From CAVOGJ01 sp963700865 (lineage in GTDB: Bacteria; Planctomycetota; Planctomycetia; Pirellulales; Pirellulaceae), in contig CAVOZC010000001.1 of assembly GCA_963700865.1 (NCBI GenBank), positions 248,001 to 312,000 on the forward strand: DNA of 64,000 nt, read 5' to 3'. The translations under genes and the position numbers were made by a program. The notes beneath the pieces were generated by a model, which worked only from the letters and a program-made list of their open reading frames with translations, ran no database searches and had not been told where the DNA came from. This document shows, in pieces, positions 1 to 10,942 of the stretch (its first letter is position 1; each line of letters begins with the position of its first letter).

Positions 1-1
1 G

Positions 2-3000
2 GTTTCGGCGTTGCCGAGGTCACCATCGCACAGACCCAAGGACAAGTGGTTATCGACAAGCCAACTGGCGTGTCGCGAATGTGCGGCCCTGGCGGTCTGG
101 TGTATCGGCTGGTCGGCACTATTCGCCTATGGTCCTCGCCGCTGGCTCGGTTGGCTGCTGCCGCCTGGCGCCCGGGGTCACGAATGGGTGCTGGCCGGCG
201 TCGTGACGACCCTCCTCGTCCTGTTGGTCGTGCACTTGACGCCACTGCTGGCCGCCGAGTTGTTCGTTGATTTTCCCAACGGCGACGCGGCCTCGTTGTT
301 TCAGCATATGCCAGTCGTGTATGTGGCATTGGGAATGGTGGCGGCCGCGGTGATCGTTGGACTGCTGACACGGCCCCAATTGTGGCAAGCAGCCGCGTTG
401 ATCCTCTTGTGGACGGTTGGCTGGTGTCTGGCGGGGGTCGCCTTTCAGCCGGTCAACGCCGTCGGCACGGCACTCCGCTGGCTGGTGCCGATCGGTGGCG
501 CCGTCGGCGCGGTCGTGATGGGCAGCCGTGGCCTCTGGTTGACGGGCTGGCGGAAACTTCGGACGGCATTACGTTTAACTGAGCCGAGGGGTTGGTCCCG
601 GGAGCAAACGCAGCAGCTAATCGACCTGTGGTTAGTCGTCATCGGTGCGATCGTCTTATCGATCACGACGGTGGCGGTCTCCCAAGTCATGCTGCACGGA
701 GCCACAGCACTGGGAGGACCGTTGGCACCATCGTTCTTCGCGGCCTTGCGCAAAGACGTCTCTTATGGCGGACCGATTGTCATCATCGTGACGATCCTGC
801 TGTGGTTTGCTATTACGGAACGTCGCAGCCTGCTGGCGATGGCCGGATCAGGCGTCTACCAATACTTTGTGGTGCTGGCTGTGGTCCTGCTGTTTCTTTC
901 ACCGCACCCGCAGCTCGCCTCTGCCTGGTTCCTCAACATCATGCAGGCCGTATCGATCGGCATGTCCGTCTATGGACTGGTCTGGTATGTCTTTCGAGCC
1001 CGCATCGGCGGAGGCGTGCTGCGAAACGCCTCGTGGATGACCGCGCTCGACGTGCATGTTGCCCTGAATGGGGTGCTGGTCGCCAGCCTGGTCGTCTTAA
1101 TCATCGTGCGATTCTTTCTGTACCCGGCGACGAGCGCCGGTTGGATCAATGAAGCGGGAGGATGGCTGGGATTCGTCGCCCTGATGGTGGTCTCCGGCCT
1201 GGCTTATCGGGTCTGGACGGCGCAAGTGCGCGCGGGCATCGTGACCTATGTGGGCACCGTCGGCCTGGCCCTCTTGGCGTTTTCCGCCAGCTTCGTTGAC
1301 CGCTTCAATCAGCCCTGTCCCTGGTATGCCTTCCGGATCATCGCCGGCGGGTCGACATTCCTTGGTCGGTTATGGGACTGGTGATGACGGTCTGGCTGCA
1401 AGCGCGGCGGGGGCTGGATCGTTGTCGCAGCCCTATCTGGTTTCTTCCGTCGTCGTCCCGGGTGCCGTCGCCGTCGCCTTTGCCACACGGGGGACGCCTG
1501 ACGATGGCCGCGCCTTCTGGCTCTATACGGCGTGTCTGGCCACGATCCTCGGCGTATGCGTCGTCTATGGCTGCCGCCTGCGGAGTGCCTGGGCTTCGTT
1601 GCCCGCAGCCGGTCTGGTAGCCGTGCTGGTGTACTTGCAATGGGATGCCCATCGCTGGAGTTGGCTCTTGTCGGAGCGGCAAGCCCTGCCCCACGCGACG
1701 ATCATCGCTTGGTTACTGCTCGCAGGCATCTGGCTGGGCTATTACCTGAAGGTGCGTGGGCGTGAGGCGCGCGGTGCGCCGCGCCTTCCTGCGAATGCCC
1801 AACATGGTCCTCTGCCTGGCAGTATGCTGGCTGCTCTATTGCGCTATCGTCGAGCTGATACGCTGGCGCTCGATGCAGATCCTGGCGACTCCGCTCGGTA
1901 CGGCCGTCATCGTGCTCACATGCCTGTTCCTGGTCCTGGACCTCTGGAACGACCGCGCTCGCTGGCGGGTGGTCAACCGCTACCTGGCAGGGGTTGCCCT
2001 GGCGCTCCACGGCGTCTACCTGATGACACAAGGAGAAGCTCGCGTCCCAGCGCTCGCCTTCGCCCTGGCATTGGTCGCGGCCGGTGGCGGGTACATATAT
2101 TCGCGCCGCCGCGAGTTCCGCTTTCTGGGCAACCGCTGGGGAGTGCCCCGCTTGGCGGCCCGCGCTAATCGACTGGCGCGAAGTTTGCCGTGGCTAAATG
2201 TGATGACCATGGCCTTGGTCTTGCTGCTGGATGTGTTGACGATCGCGTTCATGAAGGAGCGAGCGTGGCGCTTCCTGGCCGCGTTCACGCCGGCCGTACT
2301 GGCCGGTGGATTTCTACCGTTGTCCGACGCGCGTCATGCGCGAGGCATGCGTTACACCTCGATCTTCCTGTTGACACTCGGGGGTGTATTGCTTTCACTG
2401 GCCGATGTGCCGCCGCGCACGATGTGGGCCGATTCGCTGGTAATTCCGACTCGCCTGTTCGTGGCCTTTGCGGTGGCGGTATTCGTCTACGGTTGGGTCA
2501 TTCCGCGACGGTTGAGCGCGGACAGTATCTGGCTCGACACGATCCTGCGCGGCAACCGTATTGACCAGCGTGCTGGCGATTGCCAGCCTGCTGGGCCTGT
2601 TAGCCGTGGAATGGAATGAGTACGTCGTCGACATCGGTTGTGGGATGCCCGTCCCCGTTGCCGCGGCGGTTGCCGTCATCATTGCCGCGATGATTTCCGC
2701 CATGTTGGCGGTGGCCGTCGTACCCCGCTACGATCCCTTGCGCATCGAACTTGAGCTGCGGAAAGGATACGTCTTCGCGGCCGAGGTCGTGGCCGCCCTG
2801 CTGGTCGCTCACGCCTTCTTCACCATGCCTTTCTTGTTTCGCTTGGGCATCCGACAATATTGGCCTTATCTGGTGATGCTGTTGGCCTTTGCCGGAGTCG
2901 GCATGGCAAGACTCTTGCGGCAGCGCGATTTGGATGTCTTGGCCGAGCCGATTTTTCAAACGGCGGCCGTTATCCCTCTGGCCACGGCGGCCGCCTTCTG

Positions 3001-3618
3001 GGCCGTCGACTCCCGCGCCGAGGCCTCCCTGGTGATGTTGCTGGCGGGCTTCCTGTACTTGCTGATTTCGCTGACGCAGCGATCGCTGGTCAGCGGCGGG
3101 CTGGCGGTCCTCTTTGCGAACCTGGCGTTGTGGCTGTTTTATGGCAAGTTCCCACAACTGGCGTTCCTGCAACACCCGCAATTGTGGATGATTCCACCGG
3201 CACTCTCGTTGCTGCTCGCCAGCCAGCTCGAGCGACGACGGCTGACTGCGGGGCAGTTGGTGCGCTCCGTTACGCCTGCGTGGCGGTGATCTATGTTAGT
3301 TCGACCAGCGAGATCTTCCTCACCGGGATCGGCGCACAATTATGGCCACCGATGGTGCTGGCTCTATTGGCCGTGATCGGTGTCCTGTGCGGCGTGCTGT
3401 TGCGCGTACGAGCCTATCTGTACCTCGGTATCGGCTTCCTGTTATTCGCCATGACGTCGATGATTGCCCATGCGCATCGACGATTCGACCATGTCTGGCC
3501 CTGGTGGGCGTTTGGCATCCTGTTGGGTACGGCAATCCTGGTGATGTTCGGCTGGTTCGAGAAGCGACGAAACGACCTGCCGGAACTCCGCAGCCGGCTG
3601 CGTAAGTGGGATTATTGA
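2..3618 (+). CDS. giant polytopic membrane protein, partial at left edge, several frame breaks
   Basis: I do not recognise a family. The reading frame is open at the left edge, so the true start lies outside the window; TTG at 11 is only the first in-window start-like codon. Successive segments in different frames (to about 1384, about 1440-1780, about 1760-2560, about 2561-3280, about 3270-3618) are all strongly hydrophobic, with the same pattern of transmembrane helices separated by short Arg/Trp-rich loops. No spacer, start or ribosome site separates them. I therefore read one gene of at least 1,200 codons with dozens of membrane segments, broken by at least four indels. The end (RSRLRKWDY, stop at 3618) is a cytosolic-looking basic tail. 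The alternative, several small membrane genes in tandem, is less likely because the frames run into one another. No enzymatic motif is visible. Confidence 0.6.
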
Positions 3619-3978
3619 GATCGCTTTCAAAGTCGACCAACGCGCGCATCGGCCGGAACGGCTTCCTGCAACCGCTGACGCGAAATCGGATCTGTTGCTC
3701 AGACGCTAAGTCAACTACGAACATCGGCGATCCCGATCCAGCGAACGAGTCGAAGTAAGCGGTACCGTATTTTCGTGGGCTTCGTGGTTAGCTCCACTTC
3801 GCCGCCAATGTCGAGCCAAGGAACGACGCCATCACCTACCACGTTTAACCGTTAGCCGCGGGCGTACGTGTTTGTTGGCATGGTGAGTGCGGCCGCCGTT
3901 GTGAGTGCGCTCGCGTACGCCTGCGGCTAACGGTGAAACGAAAATTGCGGCTCGACGCGGGCGTGCTGAAGCGCGGCC
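3619..3978. other. intergenic region between convergent genes
   Basis: No credible gene is seen between the membrane protein and the minus-strand GT81 gene. The stretch contains the inverted-repeat element listed separately at 3849-3933. Short open frames here are out-of-frame noise. Confidence 0.5.
3849..3933. repeat. REP-like inverted repeat, GTACGCC family
   Basis: Two 20-base arms at 3849-3868 and 3914-3933 are reverse complements with one mismatch, separated by 45 bases. The arm core pairs GCGTACG with CGTACGC. Related short palindromes containing GTACGCC/GGCGTAC occur at 11221-11238 and 59801-59817, always outside genes. The position after two convergent genes fits a REP-type element or a bidirectional transcription stop. 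Confidence 0.55.
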
Positions 3979-5203
3979 CTACCCCGCGAATTCCTCCGCA
4001 TCCGCCGACACCGCCTCCCGCAACCGCTGGGGAAAATCGGGCATCGTGCTGATCACGCGCACCCAATTGGGAATGGCCCGCGCCCCGGACGAATCGTCGA
4101 GAAAGTCATTGCCCGCGGCAATCACTTGATCCGCAAATCCCTCGACGGCCTGCTCTTCCATGTGCCGATCGTATTCCAGGCTGTTAATCACCGAGTCGGC
4201 ATGATACTTGCGGATCGCATCCTGGGCGGAACGCAGGTAGGCGGCCCGCAAGGATGTAAAGTGTCCTTGCTGTAGCGTCATGCCACGACTGGCCAGCGTG
4301 CGGAAAAAGGTGGTGAGGATGTCCCGTGCCATTTTCATCAAGCCCTTCGCGCTGTCTTCCAACGAGAGCGATTGATGCTTGTGCTCGTAAGTCAGCGCAT
4401 AAATCGACTTGGCAGACCCGCTTCGTCGAGGTATTCCGGAACACCTCGGCCAAGGTGCCGACTTCCAGTCCCCAATCGCTGGGAATGCGATTGGAACGAG
4501 CCATATTGGCCGTCATCGCAAATTCACCGGCCAGCGGATAACGGAAGCTACGCATATAGCGGAGGAATGCGTCGTCACCGAGCACCAGAAACATCGCATC
4601 GAGCAGGGGCAGTACGAGCAGCCGCACGACTCGACCATGCATCCGATCGGTCGTCCGCGCATAGAAAGCCTTGCAGAACTCAAAGTCATAACTGGCATGG
4701 ACCATGGGCAGACATAGTCGGGCCAGCATGATGCGGTCGTAGTCGACAATATCGCAATCGTGCAAGACAAAGGCACTCAACTGTGGGTCGGCCAAAAGAT
4801 AGCCATAGGCGGTCCAGGCGGAGCGTCCCTTGCCGGGCACGGAAAGATGAAAGTCAGCGTCGATCAACTCGCGGTAGAGTTGCTGGACACGCGGTCCGTC
4901 CGTCCAGAGCACGGCGACTCGCTGCCCGAGCGGGGCGACGATGTCCCGAGTTTGCTGATAATCGGCGACATCCGGAGCCACGCCCAAGGTGACGACAATC
5001 GTCTCGAGATAGTTTGCCCCTGCCAACTTCTGAATGATCTCGGTGAACGGAGCGGCTCGCATATCGCCAGCCGTGACTGGCAGAACGAGCCCCAGCTTCT
5101 TTTTGCGGGTCGCCTCGTCCAGCAGTGATTCCAGTCGATCGAGTCGTGCCGTGCCCAGATCGTGAAGTGTGGTAATTTCGCCCGTTTGATAAAAGTCAGC
5201 CAT
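3979..5203 (-). CDS. gpgS: glucosyl-3-phosphoglycerate synthase (GT81), frameshifted
   Basis: Predicted to transfer glucose from a nucleotide sugar to 3-phosphoglycerate, the first step of glucosylglycerate synthesis, in the cytosol. The N-terminus (MADFYQTGEITTLHDLG) is typical of the GT81 family. A GT-A nucleotide-binding part contains PGKGRSAW (about residues 123-130) and a metal-binding DxD in LHDCDIVDYD (DCD about 149-151). The frame breaks after RVCQVDLCAD and resumes as YEHKHQSLS, explained by one extra base near 4390. With it removed the protein is about 407 residues, usual for the family. It is last in a minus-strand cluster, directly after a GH13_18 phosphorylase gene with a 27-base gap. 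Mannosyl specificity is possible, since the same family contains mannosyl-3-phosphoglycerate synthases. Confidence 0.8.
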
Positions 5204-5230
5204 GGTACCGCCTGTGTCAGGTTTGCATGA

Positions 5231-6958
5231 TCAAGCCACCAACCACATGGTAGCAAAAGCGGGCACCTCGATGGGAAACGAGTCACCGCGCACCGGATGT
5301 CCTAGCAGGTCGCTTTCCCAGCGAATCACGTCGCCGTCCACAGCGAGTTGGCTGCGTTCGACCCGCAGTGGCTGGTCACTCACGTTGGCCAAGACCAGGA
5401 TCTTTTGTCCGCCATCCGGTGCGATGCGGACGAAGGCCACGCATCGCGGATCGTCGAGATCGAGCACGAGCTGCATCGCATCGGGATGAAACGCGGGCTG
5501 CGCGATGCGACGGGCCAGCAGTTCGCGATATCCGTCAAACACGCAGCGAGATACCGATCCTGCGGCATCCAATCGCTCCGCCAGCTCATCCCATTCATAC
5601 TTGTGCCGATTGATGCGACGGGGAATCCCCGATTCACGCGCCGCCTGCTCATTATTGGGAGAACCGACCAGGCTATGAAAATACACGCCCGGGATGCCCT
5701 GCAGCCCCAGCATGATCGCCTGGGTTGTGAGGAAACGAGACACATGCGACTCCGGCGTCTGCCCCGCACCACCCAATAGATCCAGATAGGTGACGTTCAA
5801 CTCGTAAGGCGAATCAGTTCCGTCCGGGTTTCGCTTCAGACCCACTTGCCCGCCTAGCTCCCGCGCCTTGCGAGCCAGCCACTCGATCCGTTCGGCGGGC
5901 ACGAGTCCCTCCAGGGGCCGGACGCCAATCCCATCGTGGGAGGCGGTAAAATTGAAGTACGTCGTACCGGGTCGCGGAGCCTGCAATTGCTTCAGCCAGC
6001 GCACGAGGTAAGTCGCATCCTGTTGCAGCATGGCATCGAGCAGCAGCGGCGGCAGACTGAATTGATATACCATGTGGGCTTCATCACCATCGCCGAAGTA
6101 CGAGACATTCTCGATATGGGGCACGTTGGTTTCGGTCAGCAGAATCACCTGTGGTGCCGCCAGCTCCACCACATCCCGCAGCACACGCACGACCTCATGC
6201 GTTTGTGGAAGATGGATGCAATTCGTACCCAGTTCCTTCCAGAGGTAGGCGATCGCATCGAGACGCACGATTCGAGCGCCTTGGGCGATATAGAACAGGA
6301 GCACATCGATCATTTCGACGAGCACTGCCGGGTTGGCGAAGTTCAAGTCAATCTGGTCGGCGCTGAATGTGGTCCACACATGCCGCGTACCCCGTGCCGT
6401 CTCGAAGGGAGTCAACAGGGGCAAGCTGCGAGGCCGGGTGACTTGCGAAACGTCGGCGGCCGAATCGACTTCGATAAAATACTCGGTATTAGGAGGCTCA
6501 CCAGCCAGGTACGCTTGGAACCAGCGACTGGCCTGCGAAGTATGATTGAGGACCAGATCGAACATCAGGTGATGCTGCTTCGCCAGCTCGGCCACGTGCT
6601 GCCAGTTTCCGGCAATCGGCTGCACCTCGCGATAGTCGATGACGGAAAAGCCATCGTCGGACGAATAGGGATAGAACGGCAACAGATGGACCGTGTTGAT
6701 TAGTCGGTCGAGTTCACGAGCCGCCAGGAAGTCGCGCAGCACGCGGAGCGTCGGTTGCTCCCCGCGGCGAACCTGGTCCGCGTACGTGATGAGCACCACA
6801 TCTCTCTCGTCCCAACGGGGCTGGGTACTGGGATGCACGCGTTCCGCATAAGTGCGAATCAGCTGAAGAATACTTGAACAACACGCGGTGCCCGCTTCCG
6901 CACCATAAAGTCCGCACAATCGCCGCTCAAGCTCGACTCGTTTCTCACTCATGCCCAC
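5231..6958 (-). CDS. GH13 subfamily 18 phosphorylase, probably glucosylglycerate phosphorylase
   Basis: An intact 575-residue (beta/alpha)8 glycoside hydrolase of the sucrose phosphorylase type. GH13 catalytic residues are visible: nucleophile Asp in RLDAIAYLWK (about D234), acid/base Glu in LLTETNVPH (about E276) and the third Asp in TASHDGIG (about D342). Members cleave alpha-glucosides with phosphate, giving glucose 1-phosphate. Family members differ in acceptor (fructose, fructose 6-phosphate, glycerol derivatives, glycerate). The neighbouring GT81 gene makes glucosylglycerate the best guess. Sucrose or sucrose 6-phosphate remain alternatives that sequence reading alone cannot exclude. 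The gene starts 7 bases after the upstream glycosyltransferase stop, so the two are probably co-transcribed. Confidence 0.8.
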   Translation of the reverse strand: MGMSEKRVELERRLCGLYGAEAGTACCSSILQLIRTYAERVHPSTQPRWDERDVVLITYADQVRRGEQPTLRVLRDFLAARELDRLINTVHLLPFYPYSSDDGFSVIDYREVQPIAGNWQHVAELAKQHHLMFDLVLNHTSQASRWFQAYLAGEPPNTEYFIEVDSAADVSQVTRPRSLPLLTPFETARGTRHVWTTFSADQIDLNFANPAVLVEMIDVLLFYIAQGARIVRLDAIAYLWKELGTNCIHLPQTHEVVRVLRDVVELAAPQVILLTETNVPHIENVSYFGDGDEAHMVYQFSLPPLLLDAMLQQDATYLVRWLKQLQAPRPGTTYFNFTASHDGIGVRPLEGLVPAERIEWLARKARELGGQVGLKRNPDGTDSPYELNVTYLDLLGGAGQTPESHVSRFLTTQAIMLGLQGIPGVYFHSLVGSPNNEQAARESGIPRRINRHKYEWDELAERLDAAGSVSRCVFDGYRELLARRIAQPAFHPDAMQLVLDLDDPRCVAFVRIAPDGGQKILVLANVSDQPLRVERSQLAVDGDVIRWESDLLGHPVRGDSFPIEVPAFATMWLVA

Positions 6959-6965
6959 CCGATCA

Positions 6966-8231
6966 TTACCATTCTTCCAGTCCGGTCACGTTGGTGATCA
7001 GCGTCTTCAGTTTACGCCGCAAAACGGCGTAGCTGAAGAACCCTCTGCCCAGTTCATAGTTGTGATCGACCATCCGCTGGCAGTATTCGCGGTCATTGAT
7101 GATTTTCCGCACCTGGTCCACCACGCTGCGGGTGAGATATCCATTCATACTCACGACCTCGAATCCCTTCGGTTCAATATCCGCGATAAAAATCGAGTAG
7201 CGATTCACCAAAACGGGCTTGCGAAAATAAAAAGCCTCCAGCAACGCATTGCCGAACCCTTCGTAGAGGCTGGGATAAGTGATAAAGTCGGCCTGGGAAT
7301 AGGCGTCCTCGAGGGTATAAGTTTTCTTGCCATCCGCATTCACACCGCGAAAGTCCGTGATGCGATCACTCGTAAAACGCATATCGACGCCTTCGTTCTC
7401 GGCCATTTCCTGTAGGGCGTGTTGGTACTCTTCCCCTTCATCCCCCGATTCGTGCGAGATCACCAATTTGCAGCGAGGGTTTTTGATCGCGGCCATCAGG
7501 CGGATGGAATGCTCAATGCCTTTTCGCGGCACGACGCGCGTCGGTTGCAGGAAAAGAATGTCCTCCGGTTCCAAACCAATTTCCTGCCGGAAATCGGCCG
7601 CGTAATCGTCGGTATGACTTGGATTTGTCTCGAAATCAATGACATTCGGAATCAAGACGGAAGAAAGTCCCTTGCGGTGCGACAGATCATGCTGGGCAAA
7701 CGAATTGATCGTGACATGCTGGATCGTGGGCAGCGACGGGGGAAAGGCCATGTCGAGGAGATCAGCCACGCCATTGACGGCGAAGCGGTCTCGCTCCCAG
7801 TAGAAGTCATGATGATGAGCAATCGTCGGAAAGCCGGTCTCGGCAATGAAATTCGTTAACGCGATGCCCAGCGGCAGGTTCATGGGAATACACAGGCAAT
7901 TCTGTGCGATCAGGATGTCGATCGCGTAACGCTCCGTGAATTCGTAAATCGTCTGCTTCAGATGGTCGCTAATGGAATAGATCAACCGCGTGACGTCGGG
8001 CCCTCTCGCTGTCCGGCCCCAGATGCGGTCGTTGATCCATTGAATATCGGAGTGACCGAAATAGGCATGAGGCACCAGCGCGCTGACGGCAGGATCCGTA
8101 TCCAGCTTGCCACCGTACCAGTAACTCACATGCTGGTGGTCCCAGAGAATCTTCGCCCATTTGGCAGCTTCCAACGAGACTCCATCAGTTCCGGCGAAGC
8201 GGGTACCCACAAATCCGATGTTTTTTCCCAT
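6966..8231 (-). CDS. glycosyltransferase family 4-like protein
   Basis: An intact 421-residue GT-B retaining glycosyltransferase, predicted cytosolic. The N-terminal half starts GKNIGFVGTRFAGTDGVSLEA, with the Gly-rich acceptor loop usual for GT4. The C-terminal half has the donor-binding segment LQPTRVVPRKGIEHSI (about 228-243) and the E-x7-E motif in YEGFGNALLE (Glu at about 324 and 332). It is second-last in the cluster; its stop lies 7 bases before the phosphorylase start. The acceptor cannot be named. Proximity to gpgS suggests a role in the same glucoside pathway, or in a sugar polymer built from its products. Confidence 0.85.
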   Translation of the reverse strand: MGKNIGFVGTRFAGTDGVSLEAAKWAKILWDHQHVSYWYGGKLDTDPAVSALVPHAYFGHSDIQWINDRIWGRTARGPDVTRLIYSISDHLKQTIYEFTERYAIDILIAQNCLCIPMNLPLGIALTNFIAETGFPTIAHHHDFYWERDRFAVNGVADLLDMAFPPSLPTIQHVTINSFAQHDLSHRKGLSSVLIPNVIDFETNPSHTDDYAADFRQEIGLEPEDILFLQPTRVVPRKGIEHSIRLMAAIKNPRCKLVISHESGDEGEEYQHALQEMAENEGVDMRFTSDRITDFRGVNADGKKTYTLEDAYSQADFITYPSLYEGFGNALLEAFYFRKPVLVNRYSIFIADIEPKGFEVVSMNGYLTRSVVDQVRKIINDREYCQRMVDHNYELGRGFFSYAVLRRKLKTLITNVTGLEEW

Positions 8232-8456
8232 GATCTCTTGCGAAGCGATAAACGAAGGTGGTGGCTATCAAGGTGAGGGTATACCGGCCCCCAGCGTAAC
8301 GCACGCCCGCCTGCGGCGTGAATTCCAAATTGTAGGTCGAAGCGGCCGATCGCGGCCCGCGGCGCCCGACTGCCGCGGTTTGCCTGCCAAAAAAGGCCCG
8401 TAAAATTGTTAGGATAGGCGCGAACGTATGGTTCCGACGCGTGCCAGCAGTGCGAG

Positions 8457-9305
8457 CTAATCCACGATCGAAGGTGGCAGACAATCGATCAGTTGTCGCA
8501 GATCATCAATCACCAGGTCCGGTACGACCGATTCGACTCGGTCGTCGCCATTCCGCCACCGCAAGCTGCGTCGGTCACCGGCGAAGAGCGCCGTGCGAAA
8601 GCCGCATTGCCCCGCGGGCAGTACGTCGTTGAGAACATCGTTGCCGACATAGAGCGTCTCTGACGGGGTAATCTCGGCGGCAGCGAGCGCCGAAGCCGCC
8701 TGTTCATACAGCGCCACGCCGGGTTTTGCGCGCTGGCAGCGGTACGAGTAGAATTGCAGGCTCGGGGAAACCCCCAGCTCCTCCAGGGTGGCCGACAGCA
8801 ACGCGGGAAACAGGCGTGGCGTAAAGAACTGCGCATTACTGATAATGCCGAGCTGTCGGCCACTCTCGCGGAGGTAGGCCAGCGTCTCGCGCAACCCGGG
8901 CATCGGCCAGACCGGATTCGCACGGGCCTCATATTCCGCCGCCAACCGCTGCAGACGTGCGTCCTCGTCCGCGGCTGGCCCCGCGCCGTCCGGGTTGGAC
9001 GACTTAAGGGTCACTCCCAGGTCGGCCAGCAATCGCCGCCAGACCTCAACAATGTCGATTTCCGGATACTCGATGCCTTCCCTCCTGAGACGCGCCTGCT
9101 CGACACGGATGACCCCGTGTAGCCGCTCGACTCCCTCCGCGGGCGGGATGGGGATGGGCAGATCCATGGATTGAAAGGCCTCCGCCCAGGCCGCCGCGAA
9201 CCCACCGTCGGCCACCGTCCCCACCTCGCCACTGCCGCTGACCATGATCGTGCCGTAAACGTCGAAGAGCACGGCCCGGATGTTTTGTAGCGGCTGCAGC
9301 CGCAC
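8457..9305 (-). CDS. HAD-superfamily hydrolase, haloacid dehalogenase type I fold
   Basis: About 282 residues. Motif I is FDVYGT (nucleophile Asp about residue 15); Tyr replaces the second Asp of the usual DxDGT, as in dehalogenase-like members. Motif II is IISNAQ, motif III lies around CQRAKPG, and motif IV is YVGNDVLNDVLPA with two acidic residues. A phosphatase acting on a sugar phosphate, for example glucosyl-3-phosphoglycerate, would complete the neighbouring pathway, but this is inference from location. The GTG at 9303-9305 is taken as start; the same frame stays open further upstream and overlaps the end of the preceding glycosyltransferase, so the true start is uncertain. A 225-base gap without a gene follows before the next glycosyltransferase. 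Confidence 0.75.
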   Translation of the reverse strand: MRLQPLQNIRAVLFDVYGTIMVSGSGEVGTVADGGFAAAWAEAFQSMDLPIPIPPAEGVERLHGVIRVEQARLRREGIEYPEIDIVEVWRRLLADLGVTLKSSNPDGAGPAADEDARLQRLAAEYEARANPVWPMPGLRETLAYLRESGRQLGIISNAQFFTPRLFPALLSATLEELGVSPSLQFYSYRCQRAKPGVALYEQAASALAAAEITPSETLYVGNDVLNDVLPAGQCGFRTALFAGDRRSLRWRNGDDRVESVVPDLVIDDLRQLIDCLPPSIVD

Positions 9306-10942
9306 GGTGGCTCCCGTGGGAAGCGGGCTGAGCGGCCGCGAAAGACAGGCAAAGGTGTGAGCGATCGGATCGTTCGCACGCGCTCGACACGGAGCGGGTG
9401 AAACCGGCGAATATCGAGCAGGGTCGTGAGGATCTGTCCGGCGTTTGCGGGGGGCGTCACCAGCGTAGGAGACGCGCTGATCAACTGTTGGTAGATCGCC
9501 TGCAACCGCTCGCCGTTCTTGGCCAGAGAGTACTCGGTCGCGACCAGCGACCGGTTGTCGGTCAGGCAGGATTCGAGTGCGACCCGAGCCTCGGATGGCA
9601 GCAGCGAGGCCCGCACCCAGGGGTTCAAGTCGTTCACAACTTGGCGATCCTCCGCCAGGCAGGCGATCCGCCCGATCGTTTCGACCTGCAATTGCGCGTC
9701 GAGTCGCGCGAAATCGACCCCGTCGGATGGCATGAGCTGTTCGAGGGAATCATCCATCGAATGGGCTCTCCCATCATCGTCCCCGTAACGGGCCGCCGTG
9801 GCCCGAAAACGGCCGGTGATCATTTTGCGAAACCGCTCTCGGCCGATCCAGGACCAGGGAATCAAGAGCCTCGGGCGGAGGCCGGGAAATTCGACCCCGT
9901 GGCGGGCAAAATCCGCCGTGACCTCGGGCAGATCCCGCCCCACCAGCGGCCGTCCGATCAGGCACGATTCAAGAAAGACCATGCCAAATCCCTCGGCCAC
10001 GCTGGTCGTGAGAATCGTGTCGCTGGCCGCCAACATTTCAAGATACGACAGCCCGGCTGTGGCCGCCGTGCCAAAGTGCATGGGCAGTCCCCACCGCTGG
10101 GCCACATGGCGAAAGAGTTCGAAACTTCCCTGCTCCAGCGGATTCTTCGGAGCCAGCGTGATGACGACCGTGGCAAAGTCCTGGCACAGTGCCGACCAAA
10201 GGACGGCTTCGCCAACATTCTTCCGCCGGATGCCGCGGACGGGATAGACCAAGAGATGGCGGTTCGCGGGAATGCCCAGCTTGGCGGTCAGCTTGGTGCG
10301 AGCCGCGTCGCGATTGGGCAATTCACCCGGCGAGAGGACCGGGTTGGGCAGCCAATGCAGGCGATCGGCAGCCACCCCCGTCGCAGACAAGAGCTTTTCG
10401 TCGCGTGCCGTCAGAACCGCGTAATGCACCCCACTGGCCTGCGGATAAAGGGTGGCTGGGAAGCCAAGGGGTGCGTCCCGCAGGCCTCGCGCGAGGCGCG
10501 CGTAATTGGCCGGCCGGAAATCTTCCGCAAAATCGTGAATCTGGAGCAACTCACGATACCCGTCCTCCGCCAGGGCAATCAGCGCCCCCGGCAACGACAG
10601 ATTTTTGCCCAGGGAATGGTTGTGCACGTGGAGCACGGTGTGGGTCGCGGAAAAACCTCCCTCGTGGAGTGCCTGGCGCAAATCGGATGCGAGTTGCCGG
10701 GGACCGTCTGGGGTGCGACCACCTTCGTCGTAATCCAGCCCCTCCACAACGATTTGTTTCAAGCCCAGCCGCCGCGACTCGTCGTCGGACAAGTCCCAGC
10801 CATCCGCGCGACCACCGTGGAGCACGGCGATGAGCTCGGGTCGGTCGGACTCGGCCAAGGTGAGGAGCGAGCGCAGCTGGTGCAGTATGACCTGCGTCAC
10901 GCCGCCCCGATTGAGATGATGGTGAAGAATCGCGAGCTTCAT
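9306..10942 (-). CDS. glycosyltransferase family 4-like protein, C-terminal boundary disturbed
   Basis: ATG at 10942 opens MKLAILHHHLNRGGVTQV, a typical GT-B N-terminus; the frame continues upstream but without protein-like sequence. The donor-binding half has YPVRGIRRKNVGEA and the E-x7-E pattern in AEGFGMVFLE, followed by GRPLVGRDLPEVT. A C-terminal extension (NRSLVATEYSLAKNGERLQAIY) resembles the tail found in other GT4 proteins. The frame does not stop before the HAD gene but runs on to 9011, about 295 bases into it. This is implausible for a real overlap, so an indel near 9310-9400 is suspected and the boundary given here is approximate. It is the first gene of the sugar cluster. Confidence 0.75.

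Noticed and set aside
1248..2168. Long open frame overlapping the membrane protein
   Set aside because: Only the central part (about 1440-1790) is hydrophobic like the rest of the gene; the ends are shadow sequence rich in Arg, Pro and Gly, so it is a piece of the broken gene and not a gene of its own.
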